From Cupriavidus basilensis (GTDB lineage: Bacteria; Pseudomonadota; Gammaproteobacteria; Burkholderiales; Burkholderiaceae), in contig NZ_BBQM01000004.1 in assembly GCF_000876015.1 (NCBI RefSeq), forward strand, positions 124,001 through 188,000: a stretch of DNA of 64,000 nucleotides, in the 5' to 3' direction. Position 1 is the first letter of the stretch; every line of letters starts with the position of its first letter. A program made the translations under genes and the position numbers. Positions 24,907-34,112 of this stretch are shown one piece after another. The notes below the pieces were generated by a model. That model was given only the letters and a program-made list of their open reading frames with translations, ran no database searches and was not told where the DNA came from.

Positions 24907-26546
24907 GGGGTCTCCGGCTTGCCGCGCACCAGCGCTTCGGGGTGGCGTTCCAGGTAGTCGGTCAGCGCGCGCAGCGACACCGCGGTGCGCGTGAGCTCCT
25001 GCATCATGCGGCGCGTGTCCTGCTGCAGCGGCGCGTCGGAGGCGAGCGTGCCGTTGGCGGCGCTGAGCGTCTTGCGCGCGTCCTGCAGCGCGGCCACCAC
25101 CTGCGGCGCGACGTCGCCGTTGAGCTGGCCGACCAGCTTGTCGGCGCTGGCGAGCATGGTGTTCATGGTGGCCAGCGAGGCGCGCAGGTCCTGGCCGATC
25201 TGCTCGAACGGCACCTTGTCGATCTTGTTGACGATGTCGCCGAGCTTGGCCTGCAGCTCGTCGAAGGTGCCCGGCGTGGTGGGCAGCTCGGCGATCGCGC
25301 CGTTGTAGTCCACGCCGACCGGCGGCGCCTTGGGGAAGAAGTCGAGCGCCACGTAGAGCTGGCCGGTCAGCAGGTTGCCGGTGCGCAGCTGCGCGCGCAT
25401 GCCGCGCTTGACCAGCGCCTGGACGATGGTGCGCGCGCGGTTGACGTCCTCCACGTCGCGCGCGCGGAAGCCCATGCGCGACGGGTAGAGCTCCACCACC
25501 ACCGGCAGGCGGAAGGCCTTCTTGTCGCCCACGTACTCGATGCCGATCGAGCGCACCTGGCCCACCACCACGCCGCGGAAGTCCACCGGCGCGCCCGGCG
25601 AGAGCCCGCGCACCGACTGGTCGAAGTTGAGTACGGCCAGCGAGGGCACCAGTTCCTCGGGCTCCTTCATGGCCTCGGTCTGGTCGCTGGAGAGCAGGAA
25701 CTGGGTGTTCTCGCTGGCCGCCGCGGTGGCCCTGGAGTCGTCCGGCGCCTGGAACGCCACGCCGCCCAGCAGCACCGTCACCAGCGACTGCGTGTTGAGC
25801 TTGAAGCCGCCGGCGTCGAGCTTGATGTCCACGCCGCTGGCGTGCCAGAAGCGGGTGTCGGCCGTGACCAGTTTGTCATAGGGTTTGTTGATGAACACGC
25901 GCAGCGACAGGTCGCGCCCGTTGGGCTCGAGCTGGTAGGCCACCACCTGGCCGACCTGCACGCGGCGGTAGTAGACCGGCGAGCCGATGTCGAGCGAGCC
26001 GAGGTCGGCCGCGCGCAGCACGAACTGCTTGCCGGAGGCGTCGGTGGTGACGGCCGGCGGCACCTCCAGCCCGGTGAAGTCGCGTATGCGTTCCTCGGAC
26101 TTGCCCGCGTCCACGCCGATGTAGGCGCCCGACAGCAGCGTCTCCAGCCCGGAGATGCCGCTCGTCGCGAAGCGCGGGCGCACCACCCAGAAGCGCGTGT
26201 CTTTGGCCGAGAAGCTGGCCGCGTCCTGGGTCAGGTCGATCCTGGCGATCACGTGCGAGCGGTCGGGCGCCAGGCGCACCGACTTGACCAGGCCGATGTC
26301 CACGTCCTTGTAGCGCACCGGTGTCTTGCCCGGCGTGAGCCCTTCGGCGGTGCGGAAGGTGACGGTGATCTCGGGGCCGCGCTCGGCGATGGTGCGGATC
26401 AGCAGCGACAGGCCGACCACGGCGGCGACGATCGGGATCAGCCACACCAGCGAGGGCAGCCAGCGCGAGCGCCGGCGGCGCGCCGGCGAGGGCGGCTGCG
26501 GTGGCGGGGAGGGGGAAGCGTTGTCAAGATCGGGCATCGTTTGCAT
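24903..26546 (-). CDS. pqiB: PqiB, MCE-domain periplasm-spanning lipid transport protein
   Basis: The 547-residue protein has a Pro-rich cytoplasmic tail, one transmembrane helix (about 30-50, LPSLVWLIPIVAAVVGLSLLI) and three MCE (mammalian cell entry) domains at about 57-150, 170-265 and 295-400. The first begins EITVTFRTAEGLTPGKTPVRYKDV. A long C-terminal helical needle (about 430-547) follows. PqiB hexamers make a syringe-like tunnel across the periplasm for phospholipids. The start could be the ATG at 26546 or the one three codons later; either overlaps the upstream pqiA-like gene. Confidence 0.9.
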   Translation of the reverse strand: MQTMPDLDNASPSPPPQPPSPARRRRSRWLPSLVWLIPIVAAVVGLSLLIRTIAERGPEITVTFRTAEGLTPGKTPVRYKDVDIGLVKSVRLAPDRSHVIARIDLTQDAASFSAKDTRFWVVRPRFATSGISGLETLLSGAYIGVDAGKSEERIRDFTGLEVPPAVTTDASGKQFVLRAADLGSLDIGSPVYYRRVQVGQVVAYQLEPNGRDLSLRVFINKPYDKLVTADTRFWHASGVDIKLDAGGFKLNTQSLVTVLLGGVAFQAPDDSRATAAASENTQFLLSSDQTEAMKEPEELVPSLAVLNFDQSVRGLSPGAPVDFRGVVVGQVRSIGIEYVGDKKAFRLPVVVELYPSRMGFRARDVEDVNRARTIVQALVKRGMRAQLRTGNLLTGQLYVALDFFPKAPPVGVDYNGAIAELPTTPGTFDELQAKLGDIVNKIDKVPFEQIGQDLRASLATMNTMLASADKLVGQLNGDVAPQVVAALQDARKTLSAANGTLASDAPLQQDTRRMMQELTRTAVSLRALTDYLERHPEALVRGKPETP

Positions 26547-27294
26547 CCAGCGAATCCCACAGCAGGCGCGGGTCGAAACTGAGTGAAGCCAGCATGGTGA
26601 GCACCACCACGGAGCCGAAGGCCAGCGCGCCGCCGCCCGGGATGATGGTGGCGAGCGCGCCGGCGCGCACCAGCGAGGCCAGCAGCGCCACCACGAAGAT
26701 GTCGAGCATCGACCAGCGGCCGATGACCTCGACCAGGCCGTACAGGCGGGTCTGCTGGCGGATGCGCCAGCGCGAGCGGAAATGCACGGACAGCAGCAGC
26801 AAGGTGAGGATGCACATCTTCAGCAGCGGCACCACGATGCTGGCGATCAGCACCACGATGGCCAGCAGGTTGGAGCCCGACAGCCACAGGTAGATCACGC
26901 CCGAGAAGATGGTGTCGTGCTGCGTGCCGAGGATCGACTGCGTCACCATCACCGGCAACAGGTTGGCCGGAATGTAGAGGATGTAGGCCGCCAGCAGGAA
27001 GGCCCAGGTGCGCGCCACGCTGTGCGGCTTGCGGTGGTGCAGCGTGGCGCCGCAGCGCGGGCAGGGCCCGCCCTCCAGCGCGCGCGGGCTGAGCGCGTCG
27101 CAGGCGTGGCACGAGACCAGCCCCATCGAGGTGGCGGTGGGCACCTGCGGCAGCGGCTTGTCCTCGTCGTCGTCGGCCAGCTCCGCCATCACGCCGGCGG
27201 CCATGCGGCGCGAGCGCGCCAGCGCGCTTTCGCCGTTGCCGCGCGGCGCGGGAGCGGGGGCAGGGGTGGGGGCGGAATCCGGCGCGGCGCTCAT
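26524..27294 (-). CDS. pqiA: PqiA-like membrane protein, second half-type gene
   Basis: The 256-residue protein has a Pro/Ala-rich start, a zinc ribbon (CHACDALSPRALEGG.CPRCGA, CxxC..CxxC) and four transmembrane helices (LLAAYILYIPANLLPVMV, LLAIVVLIASIVVPLLK, and two in the last 90 residues). It corresponds to one half of E. coli PqiA, which is a fused tandem. The other half is the upstream gene. The end FDPRLLWDSLD parallels FDPRNLWDYLD of its partner, showing both arose from one ancestor. It overlaps pqiB by 23 bp. Confidence 0.87.
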   Translation of the reverse strand: MSAAPDSAPTPAPAPAPRGNGESALARSRRMAAGVMAELADDDEDKPLPQVPTATSMGLVSCHACDALSPRALEGGPCPRCGATLHHRKPHSVARTWAFLLAAYILYIPANLLPVMVTQSILGTQHDTIFSGVIYLWLSGSNLLAIVVLIASIVVPLLKMCILTLLLLSVHFRSRWRIRQQTRLYGLVEVIGRWSMLDIFVVALLASLVRAGALATIIPGGGALAFGSVVVLTMLASLSFDPRLLWDSLDANDARS

Positions 27295-27953
27295 CGCGGC
27301 TCCTCGTCCAGGTAGTCCCACAGGTTGCGCGGGTCGAACGACAGCATCGCCGCCAGCACCACCACCAGCGCGCCGAACGACCACAGCGCCACGCCCGGCA
27401 GCACCTGGGCCATCGTCGAGAGCTTCACCAGCGTGACCAGCACGCCGATCATGAACACCTCGATCATGCCCCACGGGCGCGTCTGCCGGATGCCGCGCAC
27501 GATGCGCTCGAAGCCGGCCGGCATGCGGTGGCGCGCCATCGGCACCAGCAGGTACAGCATCATCAGCATCTCGGTGAGCGGGAACAGGATGGTGGTGGCG
27601 AACACCAGCATCGCCACCAGCTCCATGTGGTCGGCGTAGAGCGCCCGCACCGCGCCCCACAGCGTGGTCTCGGTGCGCACGCCCTTGAGGTCCATCTCGA
27701 CGATCGGATAGGCGTTGGAGACCGCGAACAGGATCAGCGCGGCCAGCACCAGCGGCAGCAGGCGCGCATAGGCGCGCGTGCTCTCGCGGTAGAGCTGGCC
27801 GCCGCAGCGCAGGCACAGCGCGCGCTCGCCGTCGGCCAGGGGCTCGCGCTGGTAGACCGCGTCGCAGTATTCGCAGGCCACCAGCCGCGCGAGCGCGGCC
27901 GGATCTTGCGGCTGCGGCTGCGGGCGGGCGTCGTCGCGGCGCGCTTCGCTCAT
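27291..27953 (-). CDS. pqiA: PqiA-like membrane protein, first half-type gene
   Basis: This 220-residue protein has an N-terminal zinc ribbon (CEYCDAVYQRE...LCLRCGG) and four transmembrane helices (LLPLVLAALILFAVSNAYPIV, MLVFATTILFPLTEMLMMLYLL, MIEVFMIGVLVTLVKL and one more). NAYPIVEMDLKG is a typical PqiA segment. Together with the next gene it rebuilds the two-module PqiA, the inner-membrane partner of PqiB. It overlaps its neighbours by 4 bp on each side, indicating strong translational coupling. Confidence 0.87.
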   Translation of the reverse strand: MSEARRDDARPQPQPQDPAALARLVACEYCDAVYQREPLADGERALCLRCGGQLYRESTRAYARLLPLVLAALILFAVSNAYPIVEMDLKGVRTETTLWGAVRALYADHMELVAMLVFATTILFPLTEMLMMLYLLVPMARHRMPAGFERIVRGIRQTRPWGMIEVFMIGVLVTLVKLSTMAQVLPGVALWSFGALVVVLAAMLSFDPRNLWDYLDEEPR

Positions 27954-29071
27954 GCCTTGCCGGAGCCGGCCACGTCCTCGGCGGCGATGGGTTTGCCCTG
28001 CGCCAGCGCGCGCGGCGGATCGGCCAGCTGCTGCGAGCCGATGGTCCAGTCGCGCAGCAGCGCGTAGGCCACCGCCAGCAGCGTCGGGCCGATGAACACG
28101 CCGAGGAAGCCGAACGCCAGCGCGCCGCCGAACACGCCCAGCATGACCCAGATCAGCGGCATGTCGGTGCCCTTGCTGATCAGCAGCGGCTTGATGATGT
28201 TGTCGGCCATGCTGACCACGCCCACGCCCCACACCACCATGAAGATGGCCCAGCCGAGCGCGCCGGTGTGGTACAGCCACAGCGCGGCCGGGATCCACAC
28301 CAGCGGCGGCCCGACCGGGATCACCGACAGGAAGAAGGTCACGAAGCCGAGGATGGCCGCGCCCGGCACGCCCGCGATCCAGAAGCCGATGCCGGCCAGC
28401 AGCGCCTGCACGAAGGCCGTGCCCAGCACGCCGTAGACCACGCCCTTGACGGTGTTGCCGGCCAGCGCCAGCAGATGGTCGGCGCGCTCGCCGGCGATGC
28501 GGCGCATGCCCGCGCGCAGCCACGCCACCGCGAACTCGCCGCCGGTATAGAAGAAGAACGCCAGCACGATCGACAGCGCCAGTTGGCCGAGCCCGGCGCC
28601 GATCGACAGGCCCGCGCCCAGCACCGCGTGGCCGACCGGCGCGATCAGCTTGCGCAGGTTGGCCACCATGTCGGAGTCGGCGTGGATCACCTTGTCCCAG
28701 CTGGTCTGCAGGTAGCTGCCGACGTAGGGCAGGCCGCTCAGCCAGTCCGGCAGCGCCGGCAGGCCGCTGTCGATGAAGCGGTCCACCACGCCGGAGAGCT
28801 GGTCGATATGGGCCGAGAAGCTGGCGCCGGCGTAGACGAACGGGCCCAGCACGATCACGGCGGCCAGCAGCACGCAGATCATGGCGGCCAGGCTGCGGCG
28901 GTTGCCCAGCCAGCGCGACAGCACCGAATACGGATACCAGGAACTGAACGCGAGGATGGCGGCCCACAGCAGCGCCGTGGTGAACGGCGCCAGCACCAGC
29001 AGCGAGCCGCCGATCAGGACGACCAGCGCCAGGACGGCGGCAATTTTTTCGATCAGTTGGCTGGAGTTCAT
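27950..29071 (-). CDS. AI-2E family (PerM/YdiK-type) transporter
   Basis: The 373-residue integral membrane protein has about seven to eight helices, a periplasmic helical part between helix 3 and 4 and the family's central segment (FFFYTGGEFAVAWL, GNTVKGVVYGVLGTAFVQALLAG, FLSVIPVGPPLVWIPAALWL). Family members export autoinducer-2, Na+/H+ or other small molecules, so the cargo is open. Start ATG at 29071 is preferred because GGAG lies nine bases upstream; an ATG nine bases earlier has no spacing. Its stop overlaps the start of the first pqiA gene, so it heads the pqi operon. Confidence 0.87.
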   Translation of the reverse strand: MNSSQLIEKIAAVLALVVLIGGSLLVLAPFTTALLWAAILAFSSWYPYSVLSRWLGNRRSLAAMICVLLAAVIVLGPFVYAGASFSAHIDQLSGVVDRFIDSGLPALPDWLSGLPYVGSYLQTSWDKVIHADSDMVANLRKLIAPVGHAVLGAGLSIGAGLGQLALSIVLAFFFYTGGEFAVAWLRAGMRRIAGERADHLLALAGNTVKGVVYGVLGTAFVQALLAGIGFWIAGVPGAAILGFVTFFLSVIPVGPPLVWIPAALWLYHTGALGWAIFMVVWGVGVVSMADNIIKPLLISKGTDMPLIWVMLGVFGGALAFGFLGVFIGPTLLAVAYALLRDWTIGSQQLADPPRALAQGKPIAAEDVAGSGKA

Positions 29072-29313
29072 CGGGTGCATCTCCGGGCATGCCGGCGTGA
29101 CGGGAACGCCGACAATATATAGGAAAACATAGACCCTCCCGCCCGATAGCGGGGATGCCGGCGCGCGCGCGGGCAAAAAATGCTGCATTGCGGTTGCTGC
29201 GCCGCGGCACGGGCGCGCGCCGGCGCGGGGTGTGGGGCATGGGAGTGTGGGAGGCGGGGCCGGCGCGCAGCCGCCGCGGCTCGCGGCGGCTGCGGCGGGC
29301 ACGGGGCCGAACG

Positions 29314-30519
29314 CTAGGCCGGCGGGTGAGCCGGCGGCGGCCCCTGCTCCAGCAGCGCCGCGATCAGGTCGGACTGCGTGACGATGCCGAGCAGCCGGCG
29401 CTGCGCGTCCACCACCGGCATCTCGTGCAGGCCGCCGTCGGAGAACGCGCGCGCCAGCTCCACCATCGGCTGCTCCGGCCGGGCGGTGGCCATGCCGGTG
29501 TGCATCAGGTCGCCGGCGCTGCCCGCGCGCGGCTGGCCGCCGGCGCGCGCGGCCAGCAGGTCGGCCAGGCCCAGCATGCCGACCAGGCGCCGCGCCTCGT
29601 CCACCACCGGCAGCGTGCGCAGGCCGTGGCGGTTGAGCAGCGCGCGCGCCTGCACGCCGCTGTGGCCGGGCTGCACCGTGACCACGTCGCGCGACATGAT
29701 GTGCTCGCAGCGCACCTCGCCGAAGCGGCGGCGGTAGGCGCGCATCTGCGCGGCCACCAGGATGTCTTCCAGGTCGTCTTCCTCGATGTCGAGGAATTCG
29801 CCGCGCGCGCGCAGCACCGCGTCCAGGTCGGCGCGGCTGAAGCCCACGCGCGCGCTCGGCGGCGGATCGGCGGTGCGGTGCGCATTGGCGTGCTCGGCCG
29901 GGCGGTGCGGGTAGCGCCGCCGCAGCGCGTTGTTGAACAGCAGCGCCACCAGCAGCAGCAACATCGAATTGAGCGCCACCGGGAACGCCGCGAAGCCGAA
30001 GCCGAGCTTGGCCACGGCCGGCCCGCCGAACACGGCCGTGACCGCCACCGCACCGCTGGGCGGGTGCACGCAGTGCAGCCGGAACATCGCCGCGATGGCC
30101 AGCGCCACCGCCGCCGCGGCGGCCAGCCCGGGGTCGGGAATCCAGCGCGCGCACGCCACCCCGATCAGCGCCGCCACCAGGTTGCCGCCGACGATGGACC
30201 ACGGCTGCGCCAGCGGGCTGGCCGGCACCGCGAACAGCAGCACCGCCGAGGCGCCCATCGGCGCCACGAACCACGGGTTGAGGCCGCCGAGCATGCGGTG
30301 GCTGATCCATTCGGTGGCCAGCAGGCCGAGCAGCGCGCCCAGGCAGCTCTTGAAGCGCTCGCGCCGGCTGCCGGCGACGGGGGCGGGCACGAACGCGCGC
30401 AGCCAGGCGCGCGCCGGCGCGGGCGGGAAACCGGCCGGCGCGGCGGTGGACACAGCGGCCGAAGCCGTGGCGGAAGCGGCTCGGGAATCAGCCGGGGAAG
30501 GGGCCTGGGATGGCGGCAT
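29314..30519 (-). CDS. HPP-family membrane protein with two C-terminal CBS domains
   Basis: This 401-residue protein has an Ala-rich start, an HPP domain with about five helices (from LLGLLATEWISHRMLG, the eponymous HPP in LHCVHPPSGAVAVTA, about 60-195) and a CBS pair (about 270-390, CEHIMSRDVVTVQPGHSG and DLMHTGMATARPEQPMV). HPP proteins have been linked to nitrite uptake in chloroplasts and cyanobacteria. The CBS pair would sense an adenine nucleotide. The start at ATG 30519 is chosen over a longer frame that crosses the divergent promoter. It is divergent from a CLC channel that also carries CBS-like sequence. Confidence 0.85.
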   Translation of the reverse strand: MPPSQAPSPADSRAASATASAAVSTAAPAGFPPAPARAWLRAFVPAPVAGSRRERFKSCLGALLGLLATEWISHRMLGGLNPWFVAPMGASAVLLFAVPASPLAQPWSIVGGNLVAALIGVACARWIPDPGLAAAAAVALAIAAMFRLHCVHPPSGAVAVTAVFGGPAVAKLGFGFAAFPVALNSMLLLLVALLFNNALRRRYPHRPAEHANAHRTADPPPSARVGFSRADLDAVLRARGEFLDIEEDDLEDILVAAQMRAYRRRFGEVRCEHIMSRDVVTVQPGHSGVQARALLNRHGLRTLPVVDEARRLVGMLGLADLLAARAGGQPRAGSAGDLMHTGMATARPEQPMVELARAFSDGGLHEMPVVDAQRRLLGIVTQSDLIAALLEQGPPPAHPPA

Positions 30520-30630
30520 GGGGCGGGCCTGGTTCTCGGTTCGGTGGCCCGGGACGGGGCGCAAGGCGGGCTGCGCGGGCGCGGCGGCACGCATCCGCCG
30601 CCGGCCGCATCGCAGCAAGCCGGGCGCAAA

Positions 30631-30650
30631 TATATCATGACGTGATACAT
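30631..30650. promoter_or_regulatory. AT-rich inverted repeat in the HPP/CLC divergent promoter
   Basis: TATCA (30633-30637) and TGATA (30643-30647) flank TGACG in the only AT-rich spot of the 200-bp divergent spacer. It may be a regulator operator or contain -10 elements for both genes. Confidence 0.4.
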
Positions 30651-30719
30651 TTCGCTGTCGCGGCGCCGGCCGCGGCACCACCCCATATGCGCGCCGCGCA
30701 AGCCCCCACGAGTCCCATC

Positions 30720-32486
30720 ATGCACTTCGAAAAACGCGACTACGCCGTCAGCCGGCGCCTGCTGCTGCTGGCCGCCCTGGCGCTGCCGATCGGCGCGGTC
30801 AGCACGGCGGCGGCGCTGCTGCTGCTGAACCTGATCCGCTTCTTCACCAATCTCTTCTTCTTCCAGACGCTGTCGCTGGCCGAGCGCTCGCCGGCGCAGC
30901 ACGCGCCCGGCGCGTGGGCGATCCTGGTGCCGGTGGCCGGCGGGCTGCTGGTGGGGCTGATGGCGCGCTACGGCAGCGACAAGATCCGCGGCCACGGCAT
31001 CCCCGAGGCCATCGAGGCGGTGCTGTTCGGCAAGAGCCGGATGTCGCCGCGCGTGGCGGTGCTCAAGCCGCTCTCGTCGGGCATCGTGATCGGCAGCGGC
31101 GGGCCGTTCGGCGCCGAGGGGCCGATCATCATGACCGGCGGCTCGATCGCCTCGCTGCTGGCGCAATACCTGCACCTGACCGCCGCCGAGCGCAAGACGC
31201 TGCTGGTGGCGGGCGCCTGCGCCGGCATGACGGCGATTTTCGGCACGCCGGTGGCGGCGGTGCTGCTGGCGGTGGAGCTGCTGCTGTTCGAGCTGCGCCC
31301 GCGCAGCCTGCTGCCGGTGGCGCTGGCGTGCGCGGTGGCCGGTTTCCTGCGCCCGCTGGCGTTCGGTTCCGGCCCGCTGTTCGCCATGCAGACGCCGCCC
31401 GCGTCCGCCGTGGCGCTCGGCTCGTGCGTGGTCGCCGGGCTGCTGTGCGGCGTGCTCGGCGCGGTGCTGACGCTGGCGCTGTACCGCACCGAGGACCTGT
31501 TCTCCCGGCTCGGGCTGCACTGGATGTGGTGGCCCGCCATCGGCGGCGCGGTGGTCGGCATCGGCGGCTACTTCGAGCCGCGCGCGCTCGGCGTGGGCTA
31601 CGACGTGATCGCCGACCTGCTGCACAACCGCCTGGCGCTGGAAGTGGCGCTGGCCCTGCTGGCGGTCAAGGCAGCGATCTGGGTCGCGGCGCTCGGCTCG
31701 GGCACCTCGGGCGGCGTGCTGGCGCCGCTGCTGATGCTCGGCGCGGGGCTGGGCGTGGCGCTCGGGCCGGTGCTGCCCGGCGGCTCGCCGCAGCTGTGGG
31801 CGCTGGTGTGCATGGCCGGCGTGCTGGGCAGCGTGCTCGGCGCGCCGTTGACCGCGATCGTGTTCGCGTTCGGGCTGACCCACGACAGCGAGGCGCTGCT
31901 GCCGCTGCTGCTGGCCACCGCGGTGGCGCACGGCTTCACGGTGCTGACCATGAAGCGCTCGATCATGACCGAGAAGATCGCGCGCCGCGGCCTGCACGTC
32001 TACCGCGAGTACGGCGTCGACCCGCTCGAGCGCCAGCACGTGGCGGACCTGATGACCACCGCGGTGGTGAGCGTGGACGGCGAGCAGGCGGTCGGCGCGC
32101 TGTGGCCGCGCCATTTCGGCGAGCACGCGCCGCACCGCGCCTATCCGGTGGTGTGCGGCGGGCGCGTGGCGGGCATGCTGGAGCGCAACGCCTTGCGCGG
32201 CCGGGAGGATTCGCCGCTGCGCGGGCGCGAGCTGATGATGCCGCTGGGCGCGGAGCAGGTGCTGCTGCCCGCGCACACCGCGCGCGCCGCCGCCGGGCGC
32301 ATGGCGGCGCTCGGCGTGGGCCGCCTGCCGGTGGTGGCGGACGCGGAGTCGATGCGGCTGGTGGGCGTGGTGTCGCTGCGCGACCTGCTGCATCCCAGCG
32401 GGCAGGTGCTCGACGAAGAAACGCGGCGCGAGCGGCTGCGCGGCGCGGGCCGCGGCGGGCCCGCGCGCGCCGTCACTTCTTCGTGA
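30720..32486 (+). CDS. CLC-family chloride channel/antiporter with C-terminal CBS region
   Basis: This 588-residue protein has a CLC membrane domain (about 15-425) and a cytoplasmic CBS pair (about 435-560, DLMTTAVVSVDG and a second MMPLGAEQVLLPAHTARAA). The selectivity motifs are GHGIPEAIEAV (the usual GSGIP serine is replaced by His), GSGGPFGAEGPI with the gating Glu, and GTSGGVLAPLLMLG. The second conserved Glu region reads AVLLAVELLLFE. Antiport or channel mode cannot be decided. The start at ATG 30720 is tentative; an in-frame ATG at 30687 exists. The 3' end overlaps the convergent M48 gene by 14 bp. Confidence 0.87.
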   Translation: MHFEKRDYAVSRRLLLLAALALPIGAVSTAAALLLLNLIRFFTNLFFFQTLSLAERSPAQHAPGAWAILVPVAGGLLVGLMARYGSDKIRGHGIPEAIEAVLFGKSRMSPRVAVLKPLSSGIVIGSGGPFGAEGPIIMTGGSIASLLAQYLHLTAAERKTLLVAGACAGMTAIFGTPVAAVLLAVELLLFELRPRSLLPVALACAVAGFLRPLAFGSGPLFAMQTPPASAVALGSCVVAGLLCGVLGAVLTLALYRTEDLFSRLGLHWMWWPAIGGAVVGIGGYFEPRALGVGYDVIADLLHNRLALEVALALLAVKAAIWVAALGSGTSGGVLAPLLMLGAGLGVALGPVLPGGSPQLWALVCMAGVLGSVLGAPLTAIVFAFGLTHDSEALLPLLLATAVAHGFTVLTMKRSIMTEKIARRGLHVYREYGVDPLERQHVADLMTTAVVSVDGEQAVGALWPRHFGEHAPHRAYPVVCGGRVAGMLERNALRGREDSPLRGRELMMPLGAEQVLLPAHTARAAAGRMAALGVGRLPVVADAESMRLVGVVSLRDLLHPSGQVLDEETRRERLRGAGRGGPARAVTSS

Positions 32487-34107
32487 GCCGGTCCATCATG
32501 CTCTTGACCTTCTGCTCGTTGCGGCGGTCGATCTCCGCTTTCTCGGCCGGGGTCAGCGCCGCCGTGTTGCAGGCGCCGGCGTAGCTGGAGAAGCGGCTGG
32601 CGCACTGCGCCGCCAGCTGCTTGGCGCGGGTCCAGTCGCCGGCCTGGCCGTAGAAGCGGATGGCGTCGGGCCAGGCCGCGGGGGCGTCGCTGAAGTAGCT
32701 CAGACCCTGCTCCATCACCTGGCCCGCCTGCCGGCCCTGGCCGGCGCCGAGCAGCCCGCTGGCGCGGGTCACGTAGACCGTCCAGCTGCGGTCGGGCTCG
32801 GACTGCAGGTTGCGGTCCAGCAGCGCGCCGGCGCGCTGCATGCCCTGCGCGTTGCCGCCGGGGCCGAGCTCGGCCAGGCTCAGCGTCATCAGCGGCAGCG
32901 CCTGGCGCGCCGTGGGGCCGGAGCTGGCTTCCAGCGCCAGCTTGCGCGCGCGGGCGAAGTCCTGCGCCTGCAAGGCGCCCTGGGCATCGGCGGCGAGCTG
33001 GTAGTTCTTCAGCGTGGCGGCGGTGCGCCGCTGCGCCAGCGCGCGCGTCCAGGGCGCCACGCTCGGGCGCGGGCGCGGCTTGCCGGCCATCAGCGGCATG
33101 ACCTGCGCGGTGAGCGAGTCGAGCCGGCCCGCGGTCGACGGGTGCGACACCGTGAGCTGGTCCCACAGGCCGCGCATGCCGTTGTCGAGGTTCTGGAACA
33201 GCCCGGTGCCGCCGGACTCCAGCGAGGCCTCCAGTTCGCGCACGGTTTGGTTGACGGCGTCGTTGCCCTGTGCCGTGCTCTTCTTGCGCGCATTGTCGGC
33301 GGCGGCCTGCTTGACCTGCTCGAGCAGGCGCTGCTGCTGGGCCTCGCGCAGCGCGGCGTTCTTCTGCTCCCAGGTGTCCTGGCGCTCGAGGAAGGCCTTG
33401 AAGCCCTGCGTGAACGAGTAGCCCAGGCGCAGGCTCACGGTGGCGCCGAAGCGGTCGGCGTTCTCTTCCTGCTGGCGGCCCCAGGCCGGCACCAGCACGC
33501 TCTTGCCGAGCGCGTAGGAGGCCAGCACGCTGTCGGCCAGGCCCCAGCCGGCGGCGTTGCCGGCCTTGCGCGCCAGCACCACGCCCACGGTGGTCCAGGT
33601 GGCGACCTTGTCGGCGGCGTCGGCCGCGCCTTCGAGCTGGTGGTAGTCGAGATAGACGTGGCCGTACTCGTGCGAGAGCAGCGCCACGATCTCGTCCTCC
33701 GACTCGGCCGAGGCCAGCCAGCCCAGCGACAGGTAGATGTTGCCGCTGCCGGTGCAATAGGCCTGCAGGTCGCCGGAGGCGGTGATGTAGACCGCGCCGG
33801 GCCAGTCCGGCACGCCGGCCGCGGTCTTGACCCTGGCCAGCAGGCCGTCGAGGTAGGCCTGCATCTCCGGCATGTCGACCAGGCCGTAGCCGCGCGCGCG
33901 CTGGTTGCGCACGTCCGGGGCCGGATCGGGCCATGTGCGCCCGGTGGGCACGGGCGGCAGCTCGCCGGTCTTGAGGGCGAAGGTGTCGCCGCCGGGCAGC
34001 GTGGCGCAGCCGGCGGCCAGCCATGCCGCGGCCAGCGCCGCCAGCGCGGCTTGCACAGGCCGCGCCGGCGCGCGGCGCGGGCGCCTGGGCTTCGGGCTTG
34101 CTCGCAT
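32473..34107 (-). CDS. M48-family zinc metallopeptidase lipoprotein with TPR-like C-terminus
   Basis: This 544-residue lipoprotein has a lipobox LAAGC (Cys34) and an M48 catalytic domain with HEYGH at 146-150 and a third ligand region EENADRF (about 214-220). The C-terminal half is helical with Ala/Leu repeats, as in BepA-type chaperone/proteases that police outer-membrane protein assembly. It is the last gene of a CHASE2 - SH3-like - M48 operon, 5 bp behind the SH3-like gene. Periplasmic location is inferred from the signal. Confidence 0.87.
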   Translation of the reverse strand: MRASPKPRRPRRAPARPVQAALAALAAAWLAAGCATLPGGDTFALKTGELPPVPTGRTWPDPAPDVRNQRARGYGLVDMPEMQAYLDGLLARVKTAAGVPDWPGAVYITASGDLQAYCTGSGNIYLSLGWLASAESEDEIVALLSHEYGHVYLDYHQLEGAADAADKVATWTTVGVVLARKAGNAAGWGLADSVLASYALGKSVLVPAWGRQQEENADRFGATVSLRLGYSFTQGFKAFLERQDTWEQKNAALREAQQQRLLEQVKQAAADNARKKSTAQGNDAVNQTVRELEASLESGGTGLFQNLDNGMRGLWDQLTVSHPSTAGRLDSLTAQVMPLMAGKPRPRPSVAPWTRALAQRRTAATLKNYQLAADAQGALQAQDFARARKLALEASSGPTARQALPLMTLSLAELGPGGNAQGMQRAGALLDRNLQSEPDRSWTVYVTRASGLLGAGQGRQAGQVMEQGLSYFSDAPAAWPDAIRFYGQAGDWTRAKQLAAQCASRFSSYAGACNTAALTPAEKAEIDRRNEQKVKSMMDRLTKK

Positions 34108-34112
34108 GGCGC

